A stretch of DNA of 12,901 nt from DAIOEK01 sp964600595 (GTDB lineage: Bacteria; Chloroflexota; Anaerolineae; Anaerolineales; Anaerolineaceae). Shown here one piece after another: positions 1 to 7,096 of the stretch (its first letter is position 1; each line of letters opens with the position of its first letter). The position numbers and the translations under genes were made by a program. Below the pieces are notes generated by a model that worked only from the letters and a program-made list of their open reading frames with translations, searched no databases and had not been told where the DNA came from. Location of the stretch: the NCBI GenBank assembly GCA_964600595.1, contig CAZRKL010000070.1, positions 1-12,901 of the forward strand, written 5' to 3'.

Positions 1-435
1 CTCCATCAACTCGTTTTCGTCCATATACAACACCACCTGGCTGTACCCCACACCATCGGAGGCGTAATCCACCTTGGATGTGCTGCGCAGGTACCCCGAG
101 AACTCTTCCATCAACGTCACCAGGAAAGCGTTGAAGTAATACATGTGCTCTTCCCGGCTCAGGTTTTGGATATCCTCTCCTGTCAGGTGCGTGCGCGCAG
201 ATGTGTTGAGCGCGTACACCTTTTCAATCGTGCCCCGCACCCGCCGCTCCTGCGCCACGGTCAATATCCCGTTTTCAGCCAGCTTGTTGATGTGCCGGTA
301 AAGTGTTGCCTGCGGCACTTCTGGCATTACATCCGCCAGTTGCAGGGGGGTCATTCCCTGCGTTCCAGCCAGCGTCATCATAATCCGCATCCGTGTGGGG
401 TGGAGCATCGCGTCGAGTAAGTTATTTTCTGTCAT
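1..435 (-). CDS. ArsR-like winged-helix transcriptional regulator (C-terminus cut by window edge)
   Basis: Reading leftward from an ATG at 433-435, 145 codons run open to the window edge, so the C-terminus is missing. The protein begins MTENNLLDAM and has the ArsR/HTH_20-type order: a helix with HPTRMRIMMTL (residues 12-22), then a helix-turn-helix around residues 28-55 (TPLQLADVMPEVPQATLYRHINKL), then a wing with VAQERRVRGTIEKVYAL (60-76). The PQATLYRHINKL segment is the likely recognition helix. Residues 85-145 look like a helical effector or dimerisation part. An RBS (AAAGAGG, 5 nt spacing) fixes the start. It probably represses itself, because its promoter is covered by two matching operator copies. 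The ligand and other targets cannot be told from this fragment. The family call is confident; the exact subfamily is not. Confidence 0.85.
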   Translation of the reverse strand, partial: MTENNLLDAMLHPTRMRIMMTLAGTQGMTPLQLADVMPEVPQATLYRHINKLAENGILTVAQERRVRGTIEKVYALNTSARTHLTGEDIQNLSREEHMYYFNAFLVTLMEEFSGYLRSTSKVDYASDGVGYSQVVLYMDENELME

Positions 436-447
436 CCGCACCTCTTT

Positions 448-498
448 ATTATCATTATTGATAATGTTATTTGAATTATATTATCATTATTGAGAATG
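448..498. promoter_or_regulatory. Tandem operators for the HTH regulator
   Basis: Two 19-bp copies differ at one base: ATTATCATTATTGATAATG at 448-466 and ATTATCATTATTGAGAATG at 480-498. Each is an imperfect palindrome (ATTATCA/TGATAAT arms; the second copy has one arm change). The copies start 32 bp apart, about three helical turns, so two dimers would sit on the same DNA face. The left copy lies just downstream of the predicted start site and the right copy lies between -35 and -10. This is a typical repressor arrangement. That the adjacent HTH protein binds here is an inference. Confidence 0.75.
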
Positions 499-502
499 TC
501 AA
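475..502 (-). promoter_or_regulatory. Consensus sigma70-type promoter of the HTH regulator
   Basis: On the minus strand a perfect -35 TTGACA (502-497) and a perfect -10 TATAAT (480-475) are separated by 16 bp. The predicted transcript start is near 468, giving a leader of about 33 nt before the regulator ATG at 435. One operator copy fills the spacer between the two hexamers. Confidence 0.8.
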
Positions 503-577
503 GGGCGAAGATGGATTGGGATTTATCCACATAAATCCACCTGCAGATTGAAACTAAATTTTGTTCAGCTAAATTTA

Positions 578-605
578 TTGATTTGTCGAAATATTTCCAT
601 ATAAT
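578..605 (+). promoter_or_regulatory. Promoter of the envelope-protein operon
   Basis: A -35-like TTGATT (578-583) and a perfect TATAAT (600-605) are spaced by 16 bp. Transcription would start near 612, leaving a leader of about 100 nt before the ATG at 712. A direct repeat CTAAATTT (554-561 and 569-576) lies immediately upstream of the -35 and could be an activator or repressor site; that is speculative. Confidence 0.55.
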
Positions 606-711
606 TGCATAATTGGTTGAAATACGGGTGGTAAATTAGTTCAAACCAATAGTTTCAGTTTTTCATACGACCAACAACTAAATAGGCAAGCTGTAAGAAA
701 GGTGTTTGCTC

Positions 712-3249
712 ATGTCGAAATCAACAATAACCCGCATTGCTATTGCATTGGTTGTCATTGCTGTTCTGTGCGTCGCCGCGTTGATCATCGGTTACCTTGC
801 ATTTGGGAGGCAGCTTCTATCATCCGGGCAGATATTTGGAAAACCGCAAGTGCCTGAAAGCCAGCTCTTTGCCGACAAAGATATCCCTCCGCTCCCTCCG
901 GCTACCATGGATGTGGCATTTACCAATCCAACGGGAGAAGTGCATCTCAAAACCGGAGAAATTCTTCCCTTGCACGGCAAGATGCTCTCCCAGTATCCTG
1001 TACATGGCATGGAGCTCTGGGTGGATGACACTATATGGGAAGCCAGACAACCATCCACAGAAACTGAAACAACCGCCTTCAGTGGGTTATGGAATTGGAA
1101 GCCCGAAAAATCCGGCGTTTACAGGCTAACCCTGCGCGGCATTGATAAAACCGGTCGCAGCGCTTATTCCAGCGTTCTTACGGCTGTCGTTGAAGGGGAT
1201 GTGGATCAGGGAACTGGCAACCCGGTTTTACCGTTATTCGATAATGCCAAACTCACCCCAGCGCCTGAGTTTACTCCTTCGCCTGGTGGCGGTGGTGCAC
1301 CTGCTGGTTCAGACCCGGTCCCAACAAATGGAGAGACCACAACAACGGATACACCGTCTGGTCTGGAACCGCCTCAAGTACCTGAACCCCCCGATCGAAG
1401 TACATTGCCTCTTCCGCTCATACAGGGTGAGTCCATCAATTTGGAAGTGACTGTCGCTCGTCCCTCTGCGTGTGAAGTCCAGATTGATGTTCAAGATCTC
1501 AACAACATCGCCACTGGTTTGATGATCACGCGCTTCGGGCCAAACGACCAAGACTTTTTCCCAATCGTTGCCATGAAATTGGAGAAGAATCAGCTCAGCA
1601 CCTACCTCGATCGAGATTCGAAATTTGAGGGCACTTATCTGTATTCAGTCTACGCATATAACTCGACAGGTGGTTCCCGTTCAGAGATCCACGAAGCAGA
1701 GATATCTTCTGCGTGCGCTGGAGACACATGGAATGGAGTCGTTTTCGCAGACATGAAAATAGTACCGAAAACTGATGTGGAAAACATGCATTGCTATTTC
1801 TGGCTTGACCAGCTTCAATGGGATCGAATTCCAGTGCTCGAAGGGCAATCATTAACTCCCATGTCAGAAAACGATCTCCGTTACTGGATGACAAATTTAA
1901 ACTCCATGCTGCTGGACTCTGGACAGGAAACAAGGGAAGATGTCGCAACCGCGTATGATCTTACACCTTTCGCACCCGATCTTTCCATGACGGGTTTGGC
2001 GAATTTCAGATTAAATATCGAGTGCCAGAACGTCACATCTGATACTTCCGTAAACATGGGTACTGCATCTGGCATGGTAAATCTGGTGGATAAAGATAAA
2101 CTGATGGTGTTTTCTGCCCCTCAATTTGATTTTTACATGTACCTGGGGTCAAAACTGATCCTCGGGAGCCAACCGAGCATGAATATTGGTATTGCCAGCC
2201 CAGTTGATGTGGAGCAGGTACTGGATGAACAGAAATGTCCAGACGCGTTGAAGCTATGGTGCACCTGGAACCTCGATGACAGAATTCTCCTCAGATGGCA
2301 TTGGAACCCGCAGCCTTGCTTCTACAACTTTTACCCCGAACCGGATCAGCAATATGTTTGCGTGAATAAGCCAGATAATTTCAGTGTGTACCAATACACA
2401 CACAATCCTCAATATAGCTTTATCACAGCGGAGTACGCTCCGAGTCCGCAAGCGGATGGCTATTACTACGAATCTTTCATCAAACCATCCGGAGATTGGG
2501 TAATTGATCCAAACGATTCTTACTCAGAACAACAAAAGAAAAAGGCTCTGGCAACGCAGGAGTTTTGCATTAGAGCCCAGAGTATGTCGAGTGGATCTCA
2601 TTTTCTGCAATCACAAGATTTTCAAGAAAGCTGCATCCGCCTGGGTGATGCTGCCAACGCCAATCCCGTGGTAGAGAAAACTGCTGTATTGGAACCAATT
2701 GAAAGCGGTGTGTATCAATATAAAATCGTCGGACAAGGAGAGTACGTTGGAGAATCCGGCCCCGAATATGTAATCAATCCCGATTCATTGCAATCGGTGT
2801 GGCAGGTGTTTGGAACTGAAGCTGTGTATTATGATCCAACATTGTGGAAGGATTATGGATTTTTCAAATTTGATATCTCGAATCTGGTAGGCAAGAAAAT
2901 TACTAAGGCTACCCTGAAGATTCCCACTTCAAATATGGATTTTTACGCGATATCAGATGGGTTCTTTGTTGCTGACGAAAATAAAATATGTAAAACGGCT
3001 CTGTTGTTATTAAACAGGAATGGATCTGTCGGTTATCACGCAAACCCACCCAATGCGACAACGGTTATTTCAAACTCGGATGGATCAAACAATGTCACAG
3101 ATGAAGTGCAAAACTGGGTAAATGGATCCACCCCCAACTTCGGCTTCATGGTGGAAGTGTACAACATGATGAACTTCACGGGTACACGACTCCATGGATG
3201 TAAATACACATTCGATGATGTTCAGCTTGAAATTGAATATGAAGAATAA
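712..3249 (+). CDS. Membrane-anchored multidomain surface protein with Ig-like, Fn3-like and DNRLRE-like domains
   Basis: 845 residues from ATG 712, chosen over an in-frame TTG at 706 because AAGAAAGGTG sits 7 nt upstream. Residues 8-31 are a single hydrophobic segment, an uncleaved anchor or signal peptide, so the rest should be outside the cell. Residues about 66-162 form an Ig-like beta domain (pattern WNWKPEKSGVYRLTLRGIDKTG). Residues 180-235 are a Pro/Thr/Gly-rich linker. A paired-cysteine beta domain follows (about 238-338), and a further region near 520-660 has a Fn3-like look with several Cys. The last about 150 residues resemble DNRLRE domains (FFKFDISNLVGKKITKATLKI, then VTDEVQNWVNG and NFGFMVEV). 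DNRLRE domains occur in exported proteins linked to polysaccharide binding or breakdown. No catalytic motif was recognised, so a structural or binding role at the cell surface is the safest guess. It precedes a probable lipoprotein by 31 bp, presumably in one operon. Confidence 0.85.
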   Translation: MSKSTITRIAIALVVIAVLCVAALIIGYLAFGRQLLSSGQIFGKPQVPESQLFADKDIPPLPPATMDVAFTNPTGEVHLKTGEILPLHGKMLSQYPVHGMELWVDDTIWEARQPSTETETTAFSGLWNWKPEKSGVYRLTLRGIDKTGRSAYSSVLTAVVEGDVDQGTGNPVLPLFDNAKLTPAPEFTPSPGGGGAPAGSDPVPTNGETTTTDTPSGLEPPQVPEPPDRSTLPLPLIQGESINLEVTVARPSACEVQIDVQDLNNIATGLMITRFGPNDQDFFPIVAMKLEKNQLSTYLDRDSKFEGTYLYSVYAYNSTGGSRSEIHEAEISSACAGDTWNGVVFADMKIVPKTDVENMHCYFWLDQLQWDRIPVLEGQSLTPMSENDLRYWMTNLNSMLLDSGQETREDVATAYDLTPFAPDLSMTGLANFRLNIECQNVTSDTSVNMGTASGMVNLVDKDKLMVFSAPQFDFYMYLGSKLILGSQPSMNIGIASPVDVEQVLDEQKCPDALKLWCTWNLDDRILLRWHWNPQPCFYNFYPEPDQQYVCVNKPDNFSVYQYTHNPQYSFITAEYAPSPQADGYYYESFIKPSGDWVIDPNDSYSEQQKKKALATQEFCIRAQSMSSGSHFLQSQDFQESCIRLGDAANANPVVEKTAVLEPIESGVYQYKIVGQGEYVGESGPEYVINPDSLQSVWQVFGTEAVYYDPTLWKDYGFFKFDISNLVGKKITKATLKIPTSNMDFYAISDGFFVADENKICKTALLLLNRNGSVGYHANPPNATTVISNSDGSNNVTDEVQNWVNGSTPNFGFMVEVYNMMNFTGTRLHGCKYTFDDVQLEIEYEE

Positions 3250-3280
3250 ATTGAAGTTGGCTGATACGAGAGGGCTTAAT

Positions 3281-4192
3281 ATGAAAAAATCAATGTTATT
3301 AGTGATAGTAATCTTGGTAAGCATTTTATTACAAACAGGATGCATGCCTTCTGCAAGTAAAGCAGATAATTCTGGTTTGTTTTCTAGCTCCACCAAAGCC
3401 TGGTTCGATTTTCCAGAGAATGGTATGACTATGTCACTCAAACCTTACGAATTAGTTGCCCATGTTACCAACCCGGATGGCATTTCTGAAGTGGAGTGGA
3501 TCATCGAAGACGAAGTAGTTTTCACTTCAAGTGCAGATATGGCATCCTCGGTTGTTGATAATCTGTACGAGTTCCACTACATGTGGGACGCCGTGGAACC
3601 CGGTGAACAAACAATCAAGATACGCCCAAAAGCTGCTGATGGCTCATGGGGTTTACCAGCATCGGTTACAGTTTTTGTGGAAAGTGAAATGACACCGGCT
3701 CCAGAAGACACACCCACCCATACCCCAACCGCAACATCCACTGCAACTCCCACCGAGACACCTACACCTCTACCAGACATTCTCTCTGTGGTAGAGACGA
3801 CCCGCTCTTCAGATAGTTTCTTCAACGGAAATTGCGCACCAAACCAGATTACATTTAGAATCCGCGTGACTAAGCCGGAAGATGTTACATATTTATTTAT
3901 GTTCTACAAACTGCAGGATAAAGAGAGCGGCAAACAAACAGAATACAATGAAGGGACAGCAATGAAGAAAGTGTCCGATGACACCTGGGAAGTGACCATA
4001 AAATCCAGTGCAATCCAGGATAGTAAAAAATTCAAAGAATCCTGGTTTATTTATCAATTCGTGGTTCAATCAGGCAAGAACGCGTCCTTGCGTTCAAAAC
4101 CACTGGGTGATGTATCTCTCTTAAGCTGCGGAAGTCAACCTGAAATCGTTGATCCAACGCCAGGAGTCATCATCATTAATCCTTGGGAATAA
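3281..4192 (+). CDS. Probable lipoprotein with Ig-like domain and Thr/Pro-rich linker
   Basis: 303 residues. The start is ATG 3281 (RBS GAGAGGG, 6 nt spacing), which directly precedes a signal peptide; upstream in-frame ATGs would put 29 hydrophilic residues ahead of it and overlap the previous gene. Residues 1-20 are Lys-Lys plus a hydrophobic core ending LLQTG-Cys21. The cysteine suggests lipid attachment, but Gln at -3 departs from the usual lipobox. Residues about 41-134 form an Ig-like domain (WFDFPENGMTMSLKPYELVAH at the start, WDAVEPGEQTIKIRP later). Residues 138-165 are a low-complexity TPT/TET linker. Residues 168-284 form a beta domain bracketed by Cys185 and Cys283 (motif ESWFIYQFVVQSG near its end), likely disulphide-linked. 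No enzyme motif is visible. It shares its Ig-linker-beta layout with the upstream protein and is probably co-transcribed, so the two may act together in the envelope. The function is unknown. Confidence 0.85.
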   Translation: MKKSMLLVIVILVSILLQTGCMPSASKADNSGLFSSSTKAWFDFPENGMTMSLKPYELVAHVTNPDGISEVEWIIEDEVVFTSSADMASSVVDNLYEFHYMWDAVEPGEQTIKIRPKAADGSWGLPASVTVFVESEMTPAPEDTPTHTPTATSTATPTETPTPLPDILSVVETTRSSDSFFNGNCAPNQITFRIRVTKPEDVTYLFMFYKLQDKESGKQTEYNEGTAMKKVSDDTWEVTIKSSAIQDSKKFKESWFIYQFVVQSGKNASLRSKPLGDVSLLSCGSQPEIVDPTPGVIIINPWE

Positions 4193-4227
4193 ATCATAAG
4201 GGCAAATCATTTTTGAAAATTAAAAAG

Positions 4228-4256
4228 GAAGTCCTCAAGTGATACTTGTGGACTTC
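4228..4256 (+). terminator. Rho-independent terminator after the envelope operon
   Basis: A stem of 13 positions with one mismatch (GAAGTCCTCAAGT / ACTTGTGGACTTC) closes a GAT loop and is followed by TTGCTTTTCTG. It lies 35 bp after the lipoprotein stop. The A-rich sequence upstream could make it work weakly on the other strand too. Confidence 0.75.
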
Positions 4257-4778
4257 TTGCTTTTCTGAATGATGAATTCCCAGAGTCAAGGCAGCATCCT
4301 GTGAATTCTGCCCCAGTCGAGTCAATCCATGTCGAGCCATCACTATGTATTGTGTGTCTTTACAAAGTAGTGAACCATTCGATCTCATTTTCCCTGACCG
4401 AACTGATGGAATTGCCCTCTCTGCCTTTTGCACCCCCACATTTTTCTGAGTTGGCTAGCAGAATTATTAGGATGTGTGTACAATTTTTCCCCTCCTGTGT
4501 AAAAAACCTGTCACTTTTGACAGCTACCCTTAAACGATACTGTTCCTTACAATCAAATATGCTCATCCTCACGCCACTTACTACTCGCCTATACGCATTA
4601 TCTACGCAATGAATTGTTTCCTTTTGTTTCAAATACCGGTTTTTTAACTCCTTAAATTGTTTATGATTCCTGTGCATCTTCCACCACCAGAAGTTATCAT
4701 TTGTTTCCCGTTTTCCCCTTTTCAGAATTCTTCACCCCTGTTACCATTGCCGGCATATCCCCCATCTGAGAGGTTTTC
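4257..4778. other. About 520 bp without a convincing gene
   Basis: This AT-rich stretch contains overlapping open frames on both strands (4301-4612 plus, 4360-4677 minus). Neither has a recognisable family, a well-placed RBS or protein-like composition, and they largely overlap one another. A possible -10 (TATGAT, 4662-4667) upstream of the next gene has no good -35 partner. The right end holds the RBS of the flavoprotein gene (GAGAGG, 4768-4773). I see no tRNA, clear riboswitch or repeat array. It may hold decayed coding sequence or a small RNA, but nothing in the sequence shows this. Confidence 0.5.
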
Positions 4779-5849
4779 ATGTCTGACCTGAGCATCAAAC
4801 TCTGGAATTTGGAATTCGCCCATCCGGTCATGCCCGCTGCCGGTCCGCCGGTAATGGATGCGAAAGCCCTGGCTGCCTGTGCCCGCGGAGGAGCATCTGC
4901 CCTGGTCGCCAAAACTATCTCGACCACCGCGGCTGTCATCCCCCACCCCAATATGGCAGATTTCAAGACATATTTCCTGAACACAGAACTGTGGTCCGAA
5001 CTCACCCCCGAGCAGTGGATCGAGCACGAACTGCCCGAAACCCGCAAGCTGGGTCTGCCACTCATCGTCAGCCTGGGTTACACCACCGAAGAGATAGCTT
5101 CCCTTGCTCCTCGGGTTGCCCATCTGGCAGATGCGCTTGAACTCAGCACCCATTACGTGAGCAATGATCTCACCCCGCTCCAGAACACCATCAAAGCAGC
5201 CAAAGATGGCTCCGGTCTTCCGGTGCTGGTTAAAGTCAGCCCCTTCCGCGATATCCAACGTTTTGCCGAAGCTGCCCAGCAGGCCGGCGCTGATGGTATT
5301 GTGGCGGTTAATTCATACGGACCCGCCCTGGGGATAGATATCGAGCACGCCGGGCGCTTGTGGATGGGCGGTAAAGGCTACGGCTGGATCTCCGGACCAG
5401 CACTCAAACCCATTGCCCTGCGTGCGGTTTATGATGCCGCTCGCACGGTCGATATTCCCATCATCGGGGTTGGCGGTATCTCCCGCGGCACCGATGCCAT
5501 AGAATTCCTCATGGCAGGCGCCAGCGCCGTGCAGGTTTGCACAGCCGCCATCACCAGGGGTCCGCAGGTATTTGGCAAGATCGCCGCAGAAATGGATACC
5601 TGGCTCGATGCGCATGGGTACACTTCTGCCCGCGAGGTGATTGGTCTATCCTTGCGCCAGACCCCGCCCCTCATGGATCATCCCCCTGTGGTGATTTCAG
5701 AGAAATGTACCGGCTGTGGGTTGTGCGTCACCAGTTGTGTATATGGAGCTCTTACGGTGGTCGATAAGAAAATTCAGGTGGATGGGGATCTTTGTACCCG
5801 CTGCGGACTGTGCATCTCCCGCTGCCCAACGCTCGCGCTGTTGCCTTAG
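4779..5849 (+). CDS. DHOD/PreA-like FMN TIM-barrel protein with C-terminal 2x[4Fe-4S] ferredoxin domain
   Basis: 356 residues from ATG 4779 (RBS GAGAGG, 5 nt spacing). Residues 1-295 follow the dihydroorotate/dihydropyrimidine dehydrogenase barrel: N-terminal FAHPVMPAAGP, a barrel strand VLVKVSPF (149-156) with the conserved Lys, VAVNSYGP (175-182), and the FMN-phosphate signature GVGGISRGTDAIEF plus AGASAVQVCTA (230-255). Residues 310-320 (CTGCGLCVTSC) and 339-349 (CTRCGLCISRC) each give a C-x2-C-x2-C-x3-C cluster motif, as in a two-[4Fe-4S] ferredoxin. The fold and cofactors therefore match PreA, but it is shorter (PreA is about 410). The active-site loop reads LELSTHYVSND (120-130), where PreA and class 1 DHODs have a Cys in an SCP motif. 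The substrate is therefore unclear; a ferredoxin-linked flavin oxidoreductase is the supportable call. No partner reductase (PreT/PyrK-like) is next to it. Confidence 0.85.
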   Translation: MSDLSIKLWNLEFAHPVMPAAGPPVMDAKALAACARGGASALVAKTISTTAAVIPHPNMADFKTYFLNTELWSELTPEQWIEHELPETRKLGLPLIVSLGYTTEEIASLAPRVAHLADALELSTHYVSNDLTPLQNTIKAAKDGSGLPVLVKVSPFRDIQRFAEAAQQAGADGIVAVNSYGPALGIDIEHAGRLWMGGKGYGWISGPALKPIALRAVYDAARTVDIPIIGVGGISRGTDAIEFLMAGASAVQVCTAAITRGPQVFGKIAAEMDTWLDAHGYTSAREVIGLSLRQTPPLMDHPPVVISEKCTGCGLCVTSCVYGALTVVDKKIQVDGDLCTRCGLCISRCPTLALLP

Positions 5850-5881
5850 TCACTTAACAAATCGAGCCTGAATAAAAGGAA

Positions 5882-5905
5882 CCCCTCAGAATAAATCCTG
5901 AGGGG
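5882..5905. terminator. Bidirectional terminator between the flavoprotein and methyltransferase genes
   Basis: A perfect 8-bp GC-rich stem, CCCCTCAG / CTGAGGGG, closes an 8-nt loop. On the minus strand it is followed by TTCCTTTTATT, a usable U-rich tail; on the plus strand the tail is only ATTTGTG. The methyltransferase stop codon (5886-5888) lies inside the stem, so it serves the minus-strand gene best and is shared with the convergent flavoprotein gene 32 bp away. Confidence 0.75.
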
Positions 5906-6605
5906 ATTTGTGTGCGATGATAAGCAATCTTGTTGCGCTGTGGTAACCTATGCTGTGGACTCTTCTACGCAGTTCTTCCCCTCTTGCCTGCAGGTCTGGG
6001 TGTTCCTCCGCCTTCTGGATGTAACTGTCGATGATCTGATCCAGCTCTGCAAGCAGTTCTGCATCAAGGGGGTCCTCATCCAGGGTTTTCTGGTCATGCG
6101 CCTCCAGGCTTGATACACCACATTGCTTTACCAGTTCAATCAGCTTATTCCGGCTGTAGGTTTCCCGGTGGATAATTCCCTGCAATTGGTCGATCGCTGC
6201 CCACCAATGGTGCAGCAAAACATGCGTCATCTGGGTGTCAGTTTGTCTGTCCCTGTACATTTCTGCCACGATCATCCTCCCTCCGGGATGTAGCACCCGC
6301 AGCATTTCCTGTAGCACGATCTCCGAGTGTTCAAAGTGGTGCAGCGAGTTGGATACACACACCGTATCAAAGGTCCTATCTGCAAAATCCAGCCGGTTGG
6401 CATCCATTACCTTGAATAGGAACCCGGTTCTACCAGCAGCAGATTGGAGGAATGCGCGTTCATGGGCAGGGTTGCTGTCTACCCCGATAATCTCAGCATA
6501 GTCTTTCAACCCTTCAGCCAGTTCGACCGCGAAACCGCCTCTGCCCGTGGCAACATCCAGCACTCTGCCCCCGGAAATACCTACAAAAACATCATGTGCA
6601 TCCAA
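5886..6605 (-). CDS. Class I SAM-dependent methyltransferase
   Basis: 239 residues from a TTG at 6605-6603. A strong RBS (GGAGGAGAGG, 5 nt spacing) fixes this start, and no ATG is available in frame before an upstream stop. The Methyltransf_11-type Rossmann motifs are clear: motif I VLDVATGRGGF (15-25), the acidic SAM-ribose position GVDSN (41-45), VMDANRLDF (66-74), motif IV FDTVCVSNSLHHF (79-91), and MLRVLHPGGRMIVAEMYRD (101-119). The C-terminal third (about 120-239) is helical and charged and probably makes the acceptor pocket; it gives no substrate clue. Small-molecule targets such as quinone precursors or a metabolite are possible in this superfamily, but none is indicated. The gene is divergent from a DUF4180 gene, and its 3' end is embedded in a terminator stem. 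Confidence 0.88.
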   Translation of the reverse strand: MDAHDVFVGISGGRVLDVATGRGGFAVELAEGLKDYAEIIGVDSNPAHERAFLQSAAGRTGFLFKVMDANRLDFADRTFDTVCVSNSLHHFEHSEIVLQEMLRVLHPGGRMIVAEMYRDRQTDTQMTHVLLHHWWAAIDQLQGIIHRETYSRNKLIELVKQCGVSSLEAHDQKTLDEDPLDAELLAELDQIIDSYIQKAEEHPDLQARGEELRRRVHSIGYHSATRLLIIAHKSPQDLF

Positions 6606-6620
6606 ATTTTCCTCTCCTCC

Positions 6621-6648
6621 ATGACAGTATGATATAAAATATTATATT
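6621..6648. promoter_or_regulatory. Overlapping divergent promoters (methyltransferase / DUF4180)
   Basis: On the minus strand a perfect TATAAT occupies 6646-6641, about 36 nt upstream of the methyltransferase TTG, with no good -35. On the plus strand ATGACA (6621-6626) and TATATT (6643-6648) are spaced by 16 bp, with 5/6 matches each to the consensus hexamers. The two -10 elements share the same few bases, so polymerase could not occupy both at once. One expressed at a time, or joint control by one factor, would follow if both are real. Confidence 0.5.
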
Positions 6649-6693
6649 CTCTCGTTCAGGGTAAGATGGCAATTTCTGCTTTGGAGTATTACA

Positions 6694-7056
6694 TTGAACA
6701 CGACACTCAATAATGATTCCACAATACCGTATCTCTTTATCACAGATTCAGAACCAGTGATCAACAATATATCCGATGCACTGGATCTGATCGCTGCCTG
6801 TGGCGAGCAGGGAACGAATCTTCTACTCCTCAAGGTAGAAAATCTCTCACCGTCGTTTTTCGATCTCAGCAGCGGATTAGCAGGCGAGGTCTTATTAAAA
6901 TTCTCGAACTACCGGCTTAAAGTCGCCCTGATTATTCCTCGGGAGATGCCCATAAGCGAGCGCTTTGCAGAATTTGCATCAGAGACCCGTTTCAATTGGG
7001 AATTCCGTATCTTCTATGTTGAGGAATCAGCCAGGCAATGGCTGACTATCGAATAA
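6694..7056 (+). CDS. DUF4180 domain protein
   Basis: 120 residues from TTG 6694 (RBS GGAG with 7 nt spacing; no ATG or GTG in a better place). The signature SFFDLSSGLAGEVLLKFSNY (residues 54-73) matches the DUF4180 family core, and the total length is typical of that family. The later segment ends FYVEESARQWLTIE, like the family's C-terminal Ala-x-x-Trp-Leu. It is small, soluble, has no cysteine pair or metal motif beyond a single Cys36, and lacks membrane segments. The biochemical function of DUF4180 is not established as far as I know. It is divergent from a methyltransferase with overlapping promoters and convergent with a DEAD-box helicase gene. Identification of the family is quite sure; nothing can be said about its activity. 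Confidence 0.85.
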   Translation: MNTTLNNDSTIPYLFITDSEPVINNISDALDLIAACGEQGTNLLLLKVENLSPSFFDLSSGLAGEVLLKFSNYRLKVALIIPREMPISERFAEFASETRFNWEFRIFYVEESARQWLTIE

Positions 7057-7096
7057 AACATGAAATAAGAAAACACCACGGATGTAAGAAAAAGAA

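Noticed and set aside
145..420. Plus-strand open frame of 91 codons
   Set aside because: It lies wholly antisense to the HTH regulator, whose frame is open, has a clear domain and a good RBS.
448..498. Possible short CRISPR-like repeat pair
   Set aside because: Only two copies with a 13-bp gap over a promoter; the palindromic form and position fit operators.
706..711. TTG at 706 as start of the large envelope protein
   Set aside because: It is too close to the AAGAAAGGTG ribosome site; the ATG at 712 has proper spacing.
3194..3280. Upstream in-frame ATGs for the lipoprotein gene
   Set aside because: They overlap the preceding gene and would put a hydrophilic stretch before the signal peptide; ATG 3281 has its own RBS.
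3692..3775. Repetitive ACnCC-type DNA suggestive of a tandem repeat array
   Set aside because: It simply encodes the Thr/Pro-rich linker of the lipoprotein and has no fixed repeat unit.
4301..4677. Overlapping open frames on both strands (103 and 105 codons) in the gap before the flavoprotein gene
   Set aside because: They largely overlap one another, neither has a well-spaced RBS or recognisable motif, and the composition (many Cys, Ser, aromatic and Leu runs) looks like chance translation.
4722..5258. Minus-strand open frame of 178 codons
   Set aside because: It is a shadow of the DHOD-like coding sequence, which has clear motifs in the plus frame.
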